From an uncultured Sphingomonadaceae bacterium (GTDB lineage Bacteria; Pseudomonadota; Alphaproteobacteria; Sphingomonadales; Sphingomonadaceae), in the NCBI GenBank assembly GCA_947497085.1, contig CANMFE010000001.1, forward strand, positions 248,001 through 312,000: DNA of 64,000 bases. The letters are read 5' to 3'. Each line of letters begins with the position of its first letter. Position 1 is the stretch's first letter. Below are positions 7,630-16,902 of this stretch, one piece after another. The position numbers were made by a program, and so were the translations under genes. The notes under the pieces are model-generated. The model saw only the letters and a program-made list of their open reading frames with translations. It was not told where the DNA came from and did no database searches.

Positions 7630-9615
7630 ATGAGTGATGACCTGTTTGCCGGAACCGGCGATAAGACCAGTGACCAAGGATATGATGCCTCTTCAATCGA
7701 AGTGCTTGAGGGGCTTGAGCCGGTAAGACGCCGCCCCGGCATGTATATTGGCGGCGTGGATGACCGCGCGCTGCATCATCTGGCCGCCGAAGTGCTCGAC
7801 AATTCCATGGACGAAGCGGTCGCCGGCCATGCAAGCCGGATTGAAGTGACGCTGGAAACAGGAAACCGCCTGACCATCACCGATAATGGCCGTGGTATTC
7901 CAGTTGAAGAACATCCCAAATATCCCGGCAAGTCAGCGCTGGAGGTTATTCTCACCACGCTCCATTCGGGGGGCAAGTTTTCGGACAAGGCCTATGCCAC
8001 GAGTGGCGGCCTGCACGGGGTTGGTGTATCGGTCGTGAATGCCTTATCGAGCGAGACAATTGTCAAAGTCGCCCGCAATAAAGAAGCTTTCGAGCAGTGT
8101 TTTTCAAAAGGCCACGCCACTACCAAACTCAAAAAAACCGGTGCCGCACCCAATAAACGCGGCACGAGCATCAGTTTTGTACCTGACACCGAAATTTTCG
8201 GTGAAAAGGCCCTGTTCCGTCCAAAGCGACTATTCCAGCTGGCTAGGTCCAAGGCCTATCTGTTTGCAGGTGTCGAAATCCGCTGGAAATGCGACCCTGA
8301 ACTTGCAGGTGATGATATACCTGCTGAAGCGGTCTTCCAGTTTCCTGGCGGCCTTGCCGATCATCTGCGAGAACAGCTTTCAGGCCGGGAATGTGTGACC
8401 GCTGAATTTTTCAAAGGCAGCCAGGATTTCCCCGGAGGTATTGGCCGCGTCGAATGGGCCGTTGCATGGCCGTTATGGAGTGAAGGCAGCTATAGCTGGT
8501 ACTGCAACACCATTCCCACACGTGATGGCGGCACGCACGAAAATGGTATGCGTGCAGCTCTGGTCAAGGCAATGCGGGCCTTTGGCGAACTGGTCGGTAC
8601 GAAAAAAGCTTCTCAGCTGGTCGCCGATGATATCATGAATGGCTGTGAGCTCATGCTTTCAGTCTTTATCCGTGACCCGCAGTTTCAGAGCCAGACCAAG
8701 GACCGGCTCACCTCTCCCGAGGCTGCACGCCTTGTCGAAAATGCCGTGCGTGATCATTTCGACCATTTCCTGACGGACAATATGGAACGCGGCAAGGCGT
8801 TGCTGGGCTTCATGATGGACCGGATGGAAGAACGTCTCAAGCGCAAGGCTGAACGGGAAATCAAGCGGAAAACCGCCACCAGTGCGCGCAAACTGCGCCT
8901 GCCGGGCAAGCTTACCGATTGTACCGGTACTGGTGATGCTGAAACAGAAATCTATATTGTTGAAGGTGACAGCGCGGGCGGCAGTGCCAAACAGGCGCGG
9001 GACCGCAAAACACAGGCCATCCTGCCAATCAGGGGAAAAATCCTGAACGTGGCGTCCGCGACATCGGCAAAAATTCTCGCCAATCAGGAAATTGCCGATC
9101 TGGTGCAGGCCCTGGGCTGCGGGACCCGCAAGGACTGTGACCCGGCGCAGCTGCGCTATGACCGCATCATCATTATGACCGATGCCGATGTTGATGGCGC
9201 ACACATCGCCACTTTGCTGATGACATTCTTTTTTCAGGAAATGTCACAGGTGGTGCGCGAGGGGCACCTTTACCTTGCACAGCCTCCCCTGTTCCGGTTG
9301 GTATGTGGCAGCGAGAGTCACTATGCCCGCGATGAGGCACATCGCAGGGAGCTAGAAACAACAGTGCTGAAGGGCAAAAAGGTTGAAGTCAGCCGCTTCA
9401 AAGGCCTTGGTGAAATGAATCCTGCACAGCTCAAGGAAACAACCATGGACCCGTCTTCACGGTCGCTGCTGCGCATCACTCTGCCACGTGAATATGAGGA
9501 ACGTGCAGGTGTAAAAGATCTTGTTGACCGGCTGATGGGGAAACATGCTGAGCATCGCTTCCGGTTTATCCAGGATAATGCAGCGACGCTGGATGAAGAC
9601 AAGATAGACGCCTGA
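7630..9615 (+). CDS. parE: DNA topoisomerase IV subunit B
   Basis: The 661-residue protein is the ATPase subunit of topoisomerase IV, which with ParC decatenates replicated chromosomes. Visible are the GHKL ATP-binding blocks VLEGLEPVRRRPGMYIG, EVLDNSMDEA, DNGRGIPVEEHPKYPG and GGLHGVGVSVVNALS. These are followed by the transducer and the TOPRIM domain with EGDSAGGSAK (about 445-454), ILPIRGKILNV and DADVDGAHI (about 517-525). The ending in SRFKGLGEMNP...LMGKHAEHRF is typical. GyrB of this group is longer, and the N-terminus here is ParE-like. The start is ATG 7630 with GGAG five bases upstream. No parC is seen in the window. Confidence 0.96.
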   Translation: MSDDLFAGTGDKTSDQGYDASSIEVLEGLEPVRRRPGMYIGGVDDRALHHLAAEVLDNSMDEAVAGHASRIEVTLETGNRLTITDNGRGIPVEEHPKYPGKSALEVILTTLHSGGKFSDKAYATSGGLHGVGVSVVNALSSETIVKVARNKEAFEQCFSKGHATTKLKKTGAAPNKRGTSISFVPDTEIFGEKALFRPKRLFQLARSKAYLFAGVEIRWKCDPELAGDDIPAEAVFQFPGGLADHLREQLSGRECVTAEFFKGSQDFPGGIGRVEWAVAWPLWSEGSYSWYCNTIPTRDGGTHENGMRAALVKAMRAFGELVGTKKASQLVADDIMNGCELMLSVFIRDPQFQSQTKDRLTSPEAARLVENAVRDHFDHFLTDNMERGKALLGFMMDRMEERLKRKAEREIKRKTATSARKLRLPGKLTDCTGTGDAETEIYIVEGDSAGGSAKQARDRKTQAILPIRGKILNVASATSAKILANQEIADLVQALGCGTRKDCDPAQLRYDRIIIMTDADVDGAHIATLLMTFFFQEMSQVVREGHLYLAQPPLFRLVCGSESHYARDEAHRRELETTVLKGKKVEVSRFKGLGEMNPAQLKETTMDPSSRSLLRITLPREYEERAGVKDLVDRLMGKHAEHRFRFIQDNAATLDEDKIDA

Positions 9616-9651
9616 TCGCGCCAGCCATTGATTGCCGGCTGTTTGGCTATA

Positions 9652-9668
9652 TTGTATATATAATACAA
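9652..9668. promoter_or_regulatory. Inverted repeat TTGTAT-N5-ATACAA upstream of the beta-lactamase-like gene
   Basis: A perfect 6-base inverted repeat with a TA-rich 5-base centre, lying 21 bases before the ATG at 9690 and just upstream of a strong ribosome binding site (CTGGAGGT). It could be an operator overlapping the core promoter; the regulator is unknown. Confidence 0.4.
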
Positions 9669-9689
9669 AATTTATCCTGGAGGTCTGTT

Positions 9690-11010
9690 ATGAAAAACGC
9701 AATGATCGCATTAGCCGCCGCCACAACCGTATCATTGTCAGCCACAGTTCTTGTACCAAGTGTATATGCTCAAGAAGAAACGGCTGTTTCTGAAAAGATT
9801 TCTACTGCTTCTGACAGGCTTGTTACCCTGCTGAAAGAAGAAGGAGAAAGCGAACTGCAAGATGTGTTTGCCCCTGCATTTCTAAATGCAGTTCCGCCAG
9901 CGCAGTTCAACGCCATGACACAGCAGCTGACTTCGCAATTTGGGCCTGTGCTCCGGATGAAAAGCCTGGTCCCCGTCAATGAGACGACAGCCAACATCCA
10001 GATCGAATTTGAAAAAGCAATCGGCAATGGCGTGATGTCGGTCAATGCCCGATGCCCCATATCTGATTAATGGCCTGCGCCTGACAGGCTTTGACACAAA
10101 AGAAGATAGTTTTGACAAGGTAAGAGCCGATTTTGAGGCTCTGCAAGGTGATGCCGGTTTCACTGTCTCAAAACTGTCAGGCGATACAGTTGAAGCCATA
10201 TATGAACATAATGCCGAAACCGGCTTTGCTGTTGGCTCTACATTCAAACTCTATGTGCTTTCCGAGCTAGCCCGGCAGGTGCAGACAGGATCGCGTAAAT
10301 GGAGCGATGTTGTTACAATCGACCGTAAGTCCTTTCCTTCGGGAATCAGCCAGAACTGGCCAGACGGCGCACCTGCCACATTGCAAACGCTCGCAACGCT
10401 GATGATTTCGATCAGCGACAATACCGCAACTGACGTACTGATCCACGTACTTGGACGGGATAATGTCGGCGCATTGCTGACCGCGACAGGACACAGCAAT
10501 CCTGACCGCACCCTACCTTTCCTGACCTCTGTCGAAGCATTTGCGTTGAAGGATAAAGACCAGAAAGACCTGTTGGAACGCTTTGTCACCGGGTCGGAGG
10601 AAGAACAGGCAGTCATGCTCAAAGAAGCGGCAGGCCGGCTTTCGCTTGATAATGTGAACCTGACTGATCTGGCAGGTGAAACACCGCGCCACATCGACAC
10701 GGTGGAATGGTTTGTTTCCCCCAATGACACGGCCAAGCTTTTTAGTTACATCATAAAGCAGGGCGACAAAACTGCGCTGGATGTCATGGCCGTGAATGAT
10801 GGGCTTCCCGAAGGCAATAAGAAAGATTGGGAATATATCGGCTTCAAGGGCGGATCAGAACCCGGCGTCGTTAGCCTGAACTATCTCATGAAAAACAAGG
10901 CAGGCGACTGGTATGTGGTAGCCGGTAGCTGGAACGACACGGCAAAAGCAGTGGATACCCAGACACTGGTTCTGCTAATGTCGCGGCTTGTATCACTGGC
11001 CGCCAAATAA
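9690..11010 (+). pseudogene. Class A beta-lactamase-fold serine hydrolase, interrupted by a +1 frameshift
   Basis: Two overlapping frames together encode one protein of about 440 residues. The first part (9690-10070) has a signal peptide (MKNAMIALAAATTVSLSATV...YAQ) and a small alpha/beta domain (LLKEEGESELQDVFAPAFL...) like that in LpqF/Cpe-type proteins. The second (10045-11010) is a class A beta-lactamase fold with SxxK (STFK, Ser codon at 10237), SDN (codon at 10414) and KGG (codon at 10846). Removing one C from the CCC at 10048-10050 would join the frames as VNADAPYLINGLRL. The catalytic motifs are intact, so the break is either a recent mutation or a sequencing error. A strong ribosome binding site, CTGGAGGT, precedes the first ATG. 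Proteins of this type need not be true antibiotic-hydrolysing enzymes. Confidence 0.82.
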
Positions 11011-11011
11011 C

Positions 11012-13069
11012 TCATCCGCTTCTGAGCAGCATCGCCCCCACATCGCGTTCAAACAGGTAAAGCGCAACACGCGCCGCCTGTCCTCGTTCGCTGTCCAGCC
11101 CGCCATCGCGATCAATCAGCAGTCGCGCATCATCGTTGGCGGTTGGCGCGAACCTGACCACCTGTTCGGCACGGGCGGTGCGGAATGCATTATCACCGGA
11201 CTGGCGTGTGCCGAGCACCTCGCCACCCCCGCGCAGCCGCAAATCTTCTTCGGCCAGATGGAAACCATCCTGTGATGCGCGCATCAGCGCAAGCCGCTCA
11301 CGTGCTGTATCACTCAGGCCATTGCCACGCAGTAGCAGGCATACCGACTTATCACTTCCCCGCCCCACGCGTCCGCGCAATTGGTGTAGCTGTGCAAGAC
11401 CGAAACGCTCAGCGGCTTCGATAATCATAAGTGTGGAATTTGGCACATCAACACCCACTTCAATCACGGTGGTGGAGACCAAAACGGCGATTTTTCCGCT
11501 GACAAAATCTTCCATCACCGCATCTTTGAGTTCCGGCTTCATTTGCCCATGAACCAGCCCGACCTTGTCACCAAAGCGGGCCTTGAGCTGCACGGCACGC
11601 TCTTCCGCTGCGGCGAGATCACTGCTCTCGCTCTCCGCCACAAGTGGGCATACCCAATAGGCCTGCCCATCTTTTTCAATATGCCTGGCGAGGCCGGCGA
11701 TCACTTCATCCAGGCGTTCCCCGGATATAACCCGCGTATCAATGGGCTGACGTCCCGGCGGCAGTTCATCAAGTCGCGACACGTCCATCTCGCCATATTG
11801 GCTGAGCGTCAAGGTGCGCGGGATTGGTGTTGCCGTCATGGCCAGAAAATGCGGTGTCATGCGCCCTTTTTTTGACAGCATCAGCCGCTGGCTCACCCCG
11901 AAACGGTGCTGCTCGTCAATGATTGTCAGCGCCAGGTCCTTATACTGCACCGCTTCCTGAAAAATCGCGTGTGTGCCTATCACGATATGGATGGAACCAT
12001 CGGCAATGCCCATCAATGTCGCCTCACGCGCTTTGCCCTTATCCCGCCCTGTCAGGATGGCGACATTGACTGGCAGACCCTGTAGCAGTCTGGAAATGCT
12101 TTCATAATGCTGCCGCGCCAATATTTCGGTGGGTGCGAGCAAGGCGCCTTGTTTGCCGCATTCCACCGCTGCCAGCAGCGCCATCACGGCAACAATTGTC
12201 TTGCCTGAACCAACATCCCCCTGCAGCAGGCGCAGCATCGGTGTGTCCTGCTCCAAGTCGCCCTGTATCTCTCCAATCGCACGTTTCTGCGCGCCGGTCA
12301 GTTCAAATGGCAGCGGCAGTGCATCACGCAAACTGCCATCGCCTGTCAGAGGCCTGCCTTTCCTGCCGCGATTGGCCGCACGCACCAACATCAAAGCCAG
12401 CTGGTTTGCAAAAATTTCGTCATAGGCAAGCCGATCACGTGCCCGCTCGTTTTCTCCGCCATGTGTCAGGGCAAGTGCATCATTCCAGCTCGGCCAATCA
12501 TGTTTTTCCATCAGGCTGGGTTCAATCCATTCGGGCAGGTCCGGCGTTTCCGCCATGGCATTTGCGATAAGACCCGCAAGACGTTTCTGGGTCATGCCAT
12601 CGGCCAATGGATATACCGGTTCGCTGGTCTCTATCTGCCCGGCTTCACCGGGTTTCACCACATGGTCGGGATGCACCATTTGCAAAGTCTCGCCATAAAT
12701 TTCGAGCTTGCCAGCAATTATCTTCTTTTCATCAAGCGGCAATTGTTTGCGCGCCCAGCCCGTATTGCGGCCAAAATAAATCAGCGAGATATGATTGCCG
12801 ATCGCGTCCACTGCCTGCACGCGGTAAGGGCCACGATTATACGCAGATTTATATTCAATGGGCAAAATTTCCACGATTATATGCTCGCCCGGCTCTGCCT
12901 GATCGAGATTTTCAATCCGCTTGCGTTCTACAAAACCCGTGGGTAGGTGATAGATAAAATCACGCACCCGTCCAAGCCCGAGCCGCTCCAACGGTTTAGA
13001 CAATTTGGGCCCCACCCCTTTCAGGCTCTCCGCATTAGCGAATAATGGATTGAGTATCGTCGGTCGCAT
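11012..13069 (-). CDS. recG: ATP-dependent DNA helicase RecG
   Basis: RecG remodels stalled replication forks and Holliday junctions. The 685-residue protein shows the wedge/OB region in the first third (SLKGVGPKLSKPLERLGL, FIYHLPTGF), then superfamily 2 helicase motifs: LLQGDVGSGKT, DEQHRFG, TATPIPRTL, QLRGRVGRG. The C-terminal block GGGEVLGTRQSG is characteristic of RecG. The frame continues upstream to 13228 but the conserved start MRPTILNPLFA at ATG 13069 is preferred. It is divergent from sdhE and converges on the broken beta-lactamase-like gene, whose stop is adjacent. Confidence 0.96.
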   Translation of the reverse strand: MRPTILNPLFANAESLKGVGPKLSKPLERLGLGRVRDFIYHLPTGFVERKRIENLDQAEPGEHIIVEILPIEYKSAYNRGPYRVQAVDAIGNHISLIYFGRNTGWARKQLPLDEKKIIAGKLEIYGETLQMVHPDHVVKPGEAGQIETSEPVYPLADGMTQKRLAGLIANAMAETPDLPEWIEPSLMEKHDWPSWNDALALTHGGENERARDRLAYDEIFANQLALMLVRAANRGRKGRPLTGDGSLRDALPLPFELTGAQKRAIGEIQGDLEQDTPMLRLLQGDVGSGKTIVAVMALLAAVECGKQGALLAPTEILARQHYESISRLLQGLPVNVAILTGRDKGKAREATLMGIADGSIHIVIGTHAIFQEAVQYKDLALTIIDEQHRFGVSQRLMLSKKGRMTPHFLAMTATPIPRTLTLSQYGEMDVSRLDELPPGRQPIDTRVISGERLDEVIAGLARHIEKDGQAYWVCPLVAESESSDLAAAEERAVQLKARFGDKVGLVHGQMKPELKDAVMEDFVSGKIAVLVSTTVIEVGVDVPNSTLMIIEAAERFGLAQLHQLRGRVGRGSDKSVCLLLRGNGLSDTARERLALMRASQDGFHLAEEDLRLRGGGEVLGTRQSGDNAFRTARAEQVVRFAPTANDDARLLIDRDGGLDSERGQAARVALYLFERDVGAMLLRSG

Positions 13070-13154
13070 GGCTATCGAACCTGATATGCGCATGTTGGGT
13101 CCGCAACAAGCCCCGCCATGCGATTTACATATGGATTTTGACCGGAGAATAAAC

Positions 13155-13418
13155 GTGGACCGCGAAACTGAGCTCAAGAAACTGCATTTTCGCGCCTGGC
13201 ACCGCGGCACACGTGAGGCTGATTTCATGATCGGCGGCTTTCTGGACCGCTACGGTGCGTCATGGAATGAAGAACAGATCGCCTGGTTTGACGAACTGCT
13301 GAAGCATGACGATGTCGATATCATGGCCTGGGCGATTGGTACGCAGCCCGTGCCGCAGGAATTTGCGGGCGAGATGATGGCCATGATGCAGAAACTCGAC
13401 TATATTGAAACCACCTGA
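13155..13418 (+). CDS. sdhE: FAD assembly factor SdhE (succinate dehydrogenase assembly factor 2 family)
   Basis: This 87-residue protein promotes covalent attachment of FAD to the flavoprotein subunit of succinate dehydrogenase. The family motif RGxxE is present as HRGTREADFMIG, followed by the acidic block WFDELLKHDDVDIMAW. A GTG at 13155 preceded by CGGAGA (13143-13148) is the best start; an in-frame ATG at 13131 is the alternative and would add eight residues. It is followed 18 bases later by mfd, an arrangement found in many alphaproteobacteria, and is divergent from recG. Confidence 0.93.
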   Translation: MDRETELKKLHFRAWHRGTREADFMIGGFLDRYGASWNEEQIAWFDELLKHDDVDIMAWAIGTQPVPQEFAGEMMAMMQKLDYIETT

Positions 13419-13436
13419 AAGCCCGGCCAGCTAGCA

Positions 13437-16400
13437 ATGAGTGATATCCAGAAAATCCTGGGCGCAAAAACGCCGCTTACACTTGCCACGGTGGGCGATG
13501 GTGCCCTGCCGCTGGTACTATCCGATATCGCCCGCATGTCAAAAGGGCGCACTGTCTATATCGCGCCCGATGATGCGATGATGCAGGCGGTTGCGGACGC
13601 TGCCGCATATTTTGCGCCTGAACTGAAAACTATTCTGCTTCCTGCGTGGGATTGCCTACCTTACGACCGTGCCTCGCCGACACTTTCGATCAGCGCACAG
13701 CGACTGGCGGCATTGTTTGAATTGCAGGATAAACCAGAGCAGCGGGCATTGGTGATAACCACCGTCAATGCGGCAACACAGCGCATGTTAACACCGTTTA
13801 GGATGCGGCAGGGCACATTGAAGCTTGCTCCCGGTGTCGTCATTGACCGCGAAGAATTGACGGCCATTCTTCACCGGCAGGGTTATGTGCGGACCGATAC
13901 AGTCGCTGACTCAGGCGAATTCGCGATACGCGGCAATCTTGTTGATCTCACGCCCTCGGGGCTTGGTTTTGGCCTGCGTCTTGATTTTTTTGACGATGAA
14001 ATTGAAACGTTGCGCGCTTTTGATGTCTCGACACAGCGGTCGATCAAAAGGCTCGACAAGCACCTGCTGCTCCCTGCTTCTGAAGCCTTGCTGGGCGCGG
14101 ATAATATCAAGCGCTTCCGCAGCAATTACCGTACGATTTTTGGCGCTGAAAGCACCACAGATCCGCTCTACCAGGCCATTTCAGAGGGACGCCGCCTTGC
14201 CGGTATGGAGCATTGGCTTCCTTTGATGGAAGAGAAGATGGCGACGCTGTTCGACTATCTGGGACCGGATGATATCATTACCCGCCATGCGGCCAATAAA
14301 GCGGCGTCCGAGCAGCGTTTCGAAGCCATTGCTGACTATCATGCCAACCGCCGCGAAGCGCTTGAAAATGGCGCAGGCGGCTACCGTCCCATAGAACCGG
14401 AAAAGCTATATCTGTCGCAGCAGGAATATCTGAACGCGCTGGAGAGCCGCAAAGCGCACAGGTTCAGCGGATTTGACGAACCTGAATCCGACACTGTCTT
14501 GCATTTCGGTTTCGGGAGTAGCCGGTCTTTCACCCCTGAACGTGCGCGCGGCGCCAATGTCTATGAGGCCGTCACCGCCCATATCGCGGGCAATGACCGG
14601 AAAACCATCATCGCCAGCTATAGCGCTGGTGCACGCGACCGGCTTGCCGGATTGTTGCAGGAACACGGGCTTGCCAAAACCGCTATTGCCAGTAGCTGGC
14701 AGGAAGCACAGGGGCTGGCCGCCAATCATGATGCTGCGCTCACGGTGCTGCCGCTGGAAAACGGATTCGCGACTGACACGCTCGAACTGCTTACGGAGCA
14801 GGACATATTGGGCGACCGCCTTATCAAGCGCAAACGCCGCAAAAAAGATGCAGAGGCCTTTTTATCCGAGCTTTCGGCAATGTCCGAAGGCGATCTGGTC
14901 GTACATATGGAGCACGGTATTGGCCGCTATGACGGGTTGATGTCGATTCCTGTGGGCAAAAGTCCGCATGACTGCGTCGCGCTGACTTATGCAGGCGGCG
15001 ACAAATTATACGTTCCGGTTGAAAATATCGACGTGCTGAGCCGCTATGGTAGCGGAAGCGATGGCGTCACACTCGATAAACTGGGCGGTGAAGCGTGGCA
15101 GCGGCGCAAGTCGAAAATGAAGGAGCGTATCCGTGCAATCGCCGGAGAGCTCCTGAAAACAGCCGCTGCCCGCGCGCTCAACGCCGCTGAGCGTGCGAGC
15201 ATAGAATCCAATCTCTATGCCAGCTTTGCCGACCGCTTCCCCTATCAGGAAACCGAAGACCAGGAACGCGTTATCGGCGAAGTGCTTGATGATCTGGCCT
15301 TGGGTAAGCCCATGGACCGGCTGGTGTGCGGCGATGTCGGCTTTGGCAAAACCGAAGTGGCTATGCGCGCCGCTTTTGTCGCGGCTATGTCGGGCATGCA
15401 GGTGGCGATCATCGCGCCGACAACATTGCTTGCAAGGCAGCATTACAGCAATTTTGTCGAACGCTTCAAAGGATTTCCGCTCAATATCGGGCGCTTGTCC
15501 CGTCTGGTCCCCACTGCGGAGGCCAAACGCACGAAAGAAGGCATGGCGGATGGCACAATTGACATCTGCATCGGCACCCATGCCTTGCTCGCCAAAACCA
15601 TCAGCTTCAAGCATCTGGGCCTCGTCATTGTGGACGAGGAACAGCGTTTCGGCGTCGTGCACAAGGAACGGCTGAAAGCGCTTAAGAATAACGTGCATAT
15701 GCTGACTCTGACAGCAACGCCTATCCCGCGTACTTTGCAAATGGCAATGACAGGGCTGCGTGAACTTTCGGTTATCCAGACGCCCCCTGTCGACCGCCTC
15801 GCCATCCGCACTTACGTGATGCCATGGGACCAGATGGTGATCCGCGAAGCATTGCTACGCGAACATTATCGCGGCGGACAAAGTTTTTTCGTGGTGCCGC
15901 GCATATCCGACATGGCAGAAATTCAGGACTTCCTCAAAGCCTATGTACCCGAAATCAAGGTGGTCACCGCCCACGGACAAATGACACCGACCGAGGTGGA
16001 AGAACGCATGTCCGCCTTTTATGACCGCAAATTCGATGTGCTGCTGTCGACCACCATTGTTGAAAGCGGGCTTGATATTCCGAGCGCCAATACACTCATC
16101 ATCCACCGCGCCGACCGCTTCGGCCTTGCCCAGCTTTACCAGCTGCGCGGGCGCGTCGGACGAGCAAAAACCCGCGCCTATGCCTATTTCACCGTGCCCG
16201 AAAACCGGGTTCTTACCGAGACCGCCGACAAGCGTCTCAAGGTACTGGGAGATCTCGACAGTCTGGGCGCAGGCTTTCAGCTGGCCAGCCATGACCTAGA
16301 CATCCGCGGTGCCGGCAACCTGGTCGGTGACGAACAATCCGGGCATATTCGCGAGGTCGGCTTCGAACTCTACCAGTCAATGCTGGAAGATGCGATACTC

Positions 16401-16901
16401 GAAGCCAAAGCCGGGCAGGCAGGCCTCAAACCGCATACAGAGGCATTTTCACCGCAGATTTCGGTCGATGCGCCGATCATGATCCCCGAGGATTATGTGC
16501 CTGATCTGGCTGTCCGCATGGCGCTTTATCGCCGCATGAACGACCTGCCCGACAAAGCCGCTATCGAAGGCTTTGCCGCTGAAATGATCGACCGGTTTGG
16601 CGACCTGCCCGATGCCACCTCCAACCTGCTCAAGATTATAGAAATCAAGCAGAACGCGATTGTCGCCTCCATCTCCAAAATCGATGTGGGGCCGCGCGGC
16701 GCGCTGGTAACATTCCATAAAGACCATTTCCCCAATCCTGAAGGATTGCTGCGTTACGTGGACCGGCTCAACGGCGTTGCCAAATTGCGGCCAGACATGA
16801 AACTGATGATCAATCGGGCCTGGAATGATCCAAAAAGCCGTCTCAACGGCCTTATTCAACTATCGAAAGGACTGGCCGGCATTATCCTGAAACAAAAATA
16901 G
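13437..16901 (+). CDS. mfd: Transcription-repair coupling factor
   Basis: Mfd releases RNA polymerase stalled at DNA damage and recruits UvrA. The 1154-residue length and full domain order fit the family. First come UvrB-like domains (PAWDCLPYDRASPT, RFSGF), then the RNA-polymerase-interacting CarD-like domain (GDLVVHMEHGIGRYDGL, DKLYVPVENIDVLSRY). The RecG-like translocase follows (CGDVGFGKTEVAMRAAF, DEEQRFGV, TATPIPRTLQMA, TTIVESGLDIP, QLRGRVGR), and last the C-terminal TRCF domain (DAPIMIPEDYVPD). It lies directly downstream of sdhE and converges on the EAL-domain gene with one base between the stops. Confidence 0.97.
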   Translation: MSDIQKILGAKTPLTLATVGDGALPLVLSDIARMSKGRTVYIAPDDAMMQAVADAAAYFAPELKTILLPAWDCLPYDRASPTLSISAQRLAALFELQDKPEQRALVITTVNAATQRMLTPFRMRQGTLKLAPGVVIDREELTAILHRQGYVRTDTVADSGEFAIRGNLVDLTPSGLGFGLRLDFFDDEIETLRAFDVSTQRSIKRLDKHLLLPASEALLGADNIKRFRSNYRTIFGAESTTDPLYQAISEGRRLAGMEHWLPLMEEKMATLFDYLGPDDIITRHAANKAASEQRFEAIADYHANRREALENGAGGYRPIEPEKLYLSQQEYLNALESRKAHRFSGFDEPESDTVLHFGFGSSRSFTPERARGANVYEAVTAHIAGNDRKTIIASYSAGARDRLAGLLQEHGLAKTAIASSWQEAQGLAANHDAALTVLPLENGFATDTLELLTEQDILGDRLIKRKRRKKDAEAFLSELSAMSEGDLVVHMEHGIGRYDGLMSIPVGKSPHDCVALTYAGGDKLYVPVENIDVLSRYGSGSDGVTLDKLGGEAWQRRKSKMKERIRAIAGELLKTAAARALNAAERASIESNLYASFADRFPYQETEDQERVIGEVLDDLALGKPMDRLVCGDVGFGKTEVAMRAAFVAAMSGMQVAIIAPTTLLARQHYSNFVERFKGFPLNIGRLSRLVPTAEAKRTKEGMADGTIDICIGTHALLAKTISFKHLGLVIVDEEQRFGVVHKERLKALKNNVHMLTLTATPIPRTLQMAMTGLRELSVIQTPPVDRLAIRTYVMPWDQMVIREALLREHYRGGQSFFVVPRISDMAEIQDFLKAYVPEIKVVTAHGQMTPTEVEERMSAFYDRKFDVLLSTTIVESGLDIPSANTLIIHRADRFGLAQLYQLRGRVGRAKTRAYAYFTVPENRVLTETADKRLKVLGDLDSLGAGFQLASHDLDIRGAGNLVGDEQSGHIREVGFELYQSMLEDAILEAKAGQAGLKPHTEAFSPQISVDAPIMIPEDYVPDLAVRMALYRRMNDLPDKAAIEGFAAEMIDRFGDLPDATSNLLKIIEIKQNAIVASISKIDVGPRGALVTFHKDHFPNPEGLLRYVDRLNGVAKLRPDMKLMINRAWNDPKSRLNGLIQLSKGLAGIILKQK

Positions 16902-16902
16902 G

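Noticed and set aside
10040..10075. Programmed ribosomal frameshift in the beta-lactamase-like gene
   Set aside because: No slippery heptamer or downstream stimulator structure is visible; a simple extra C explains the break better.
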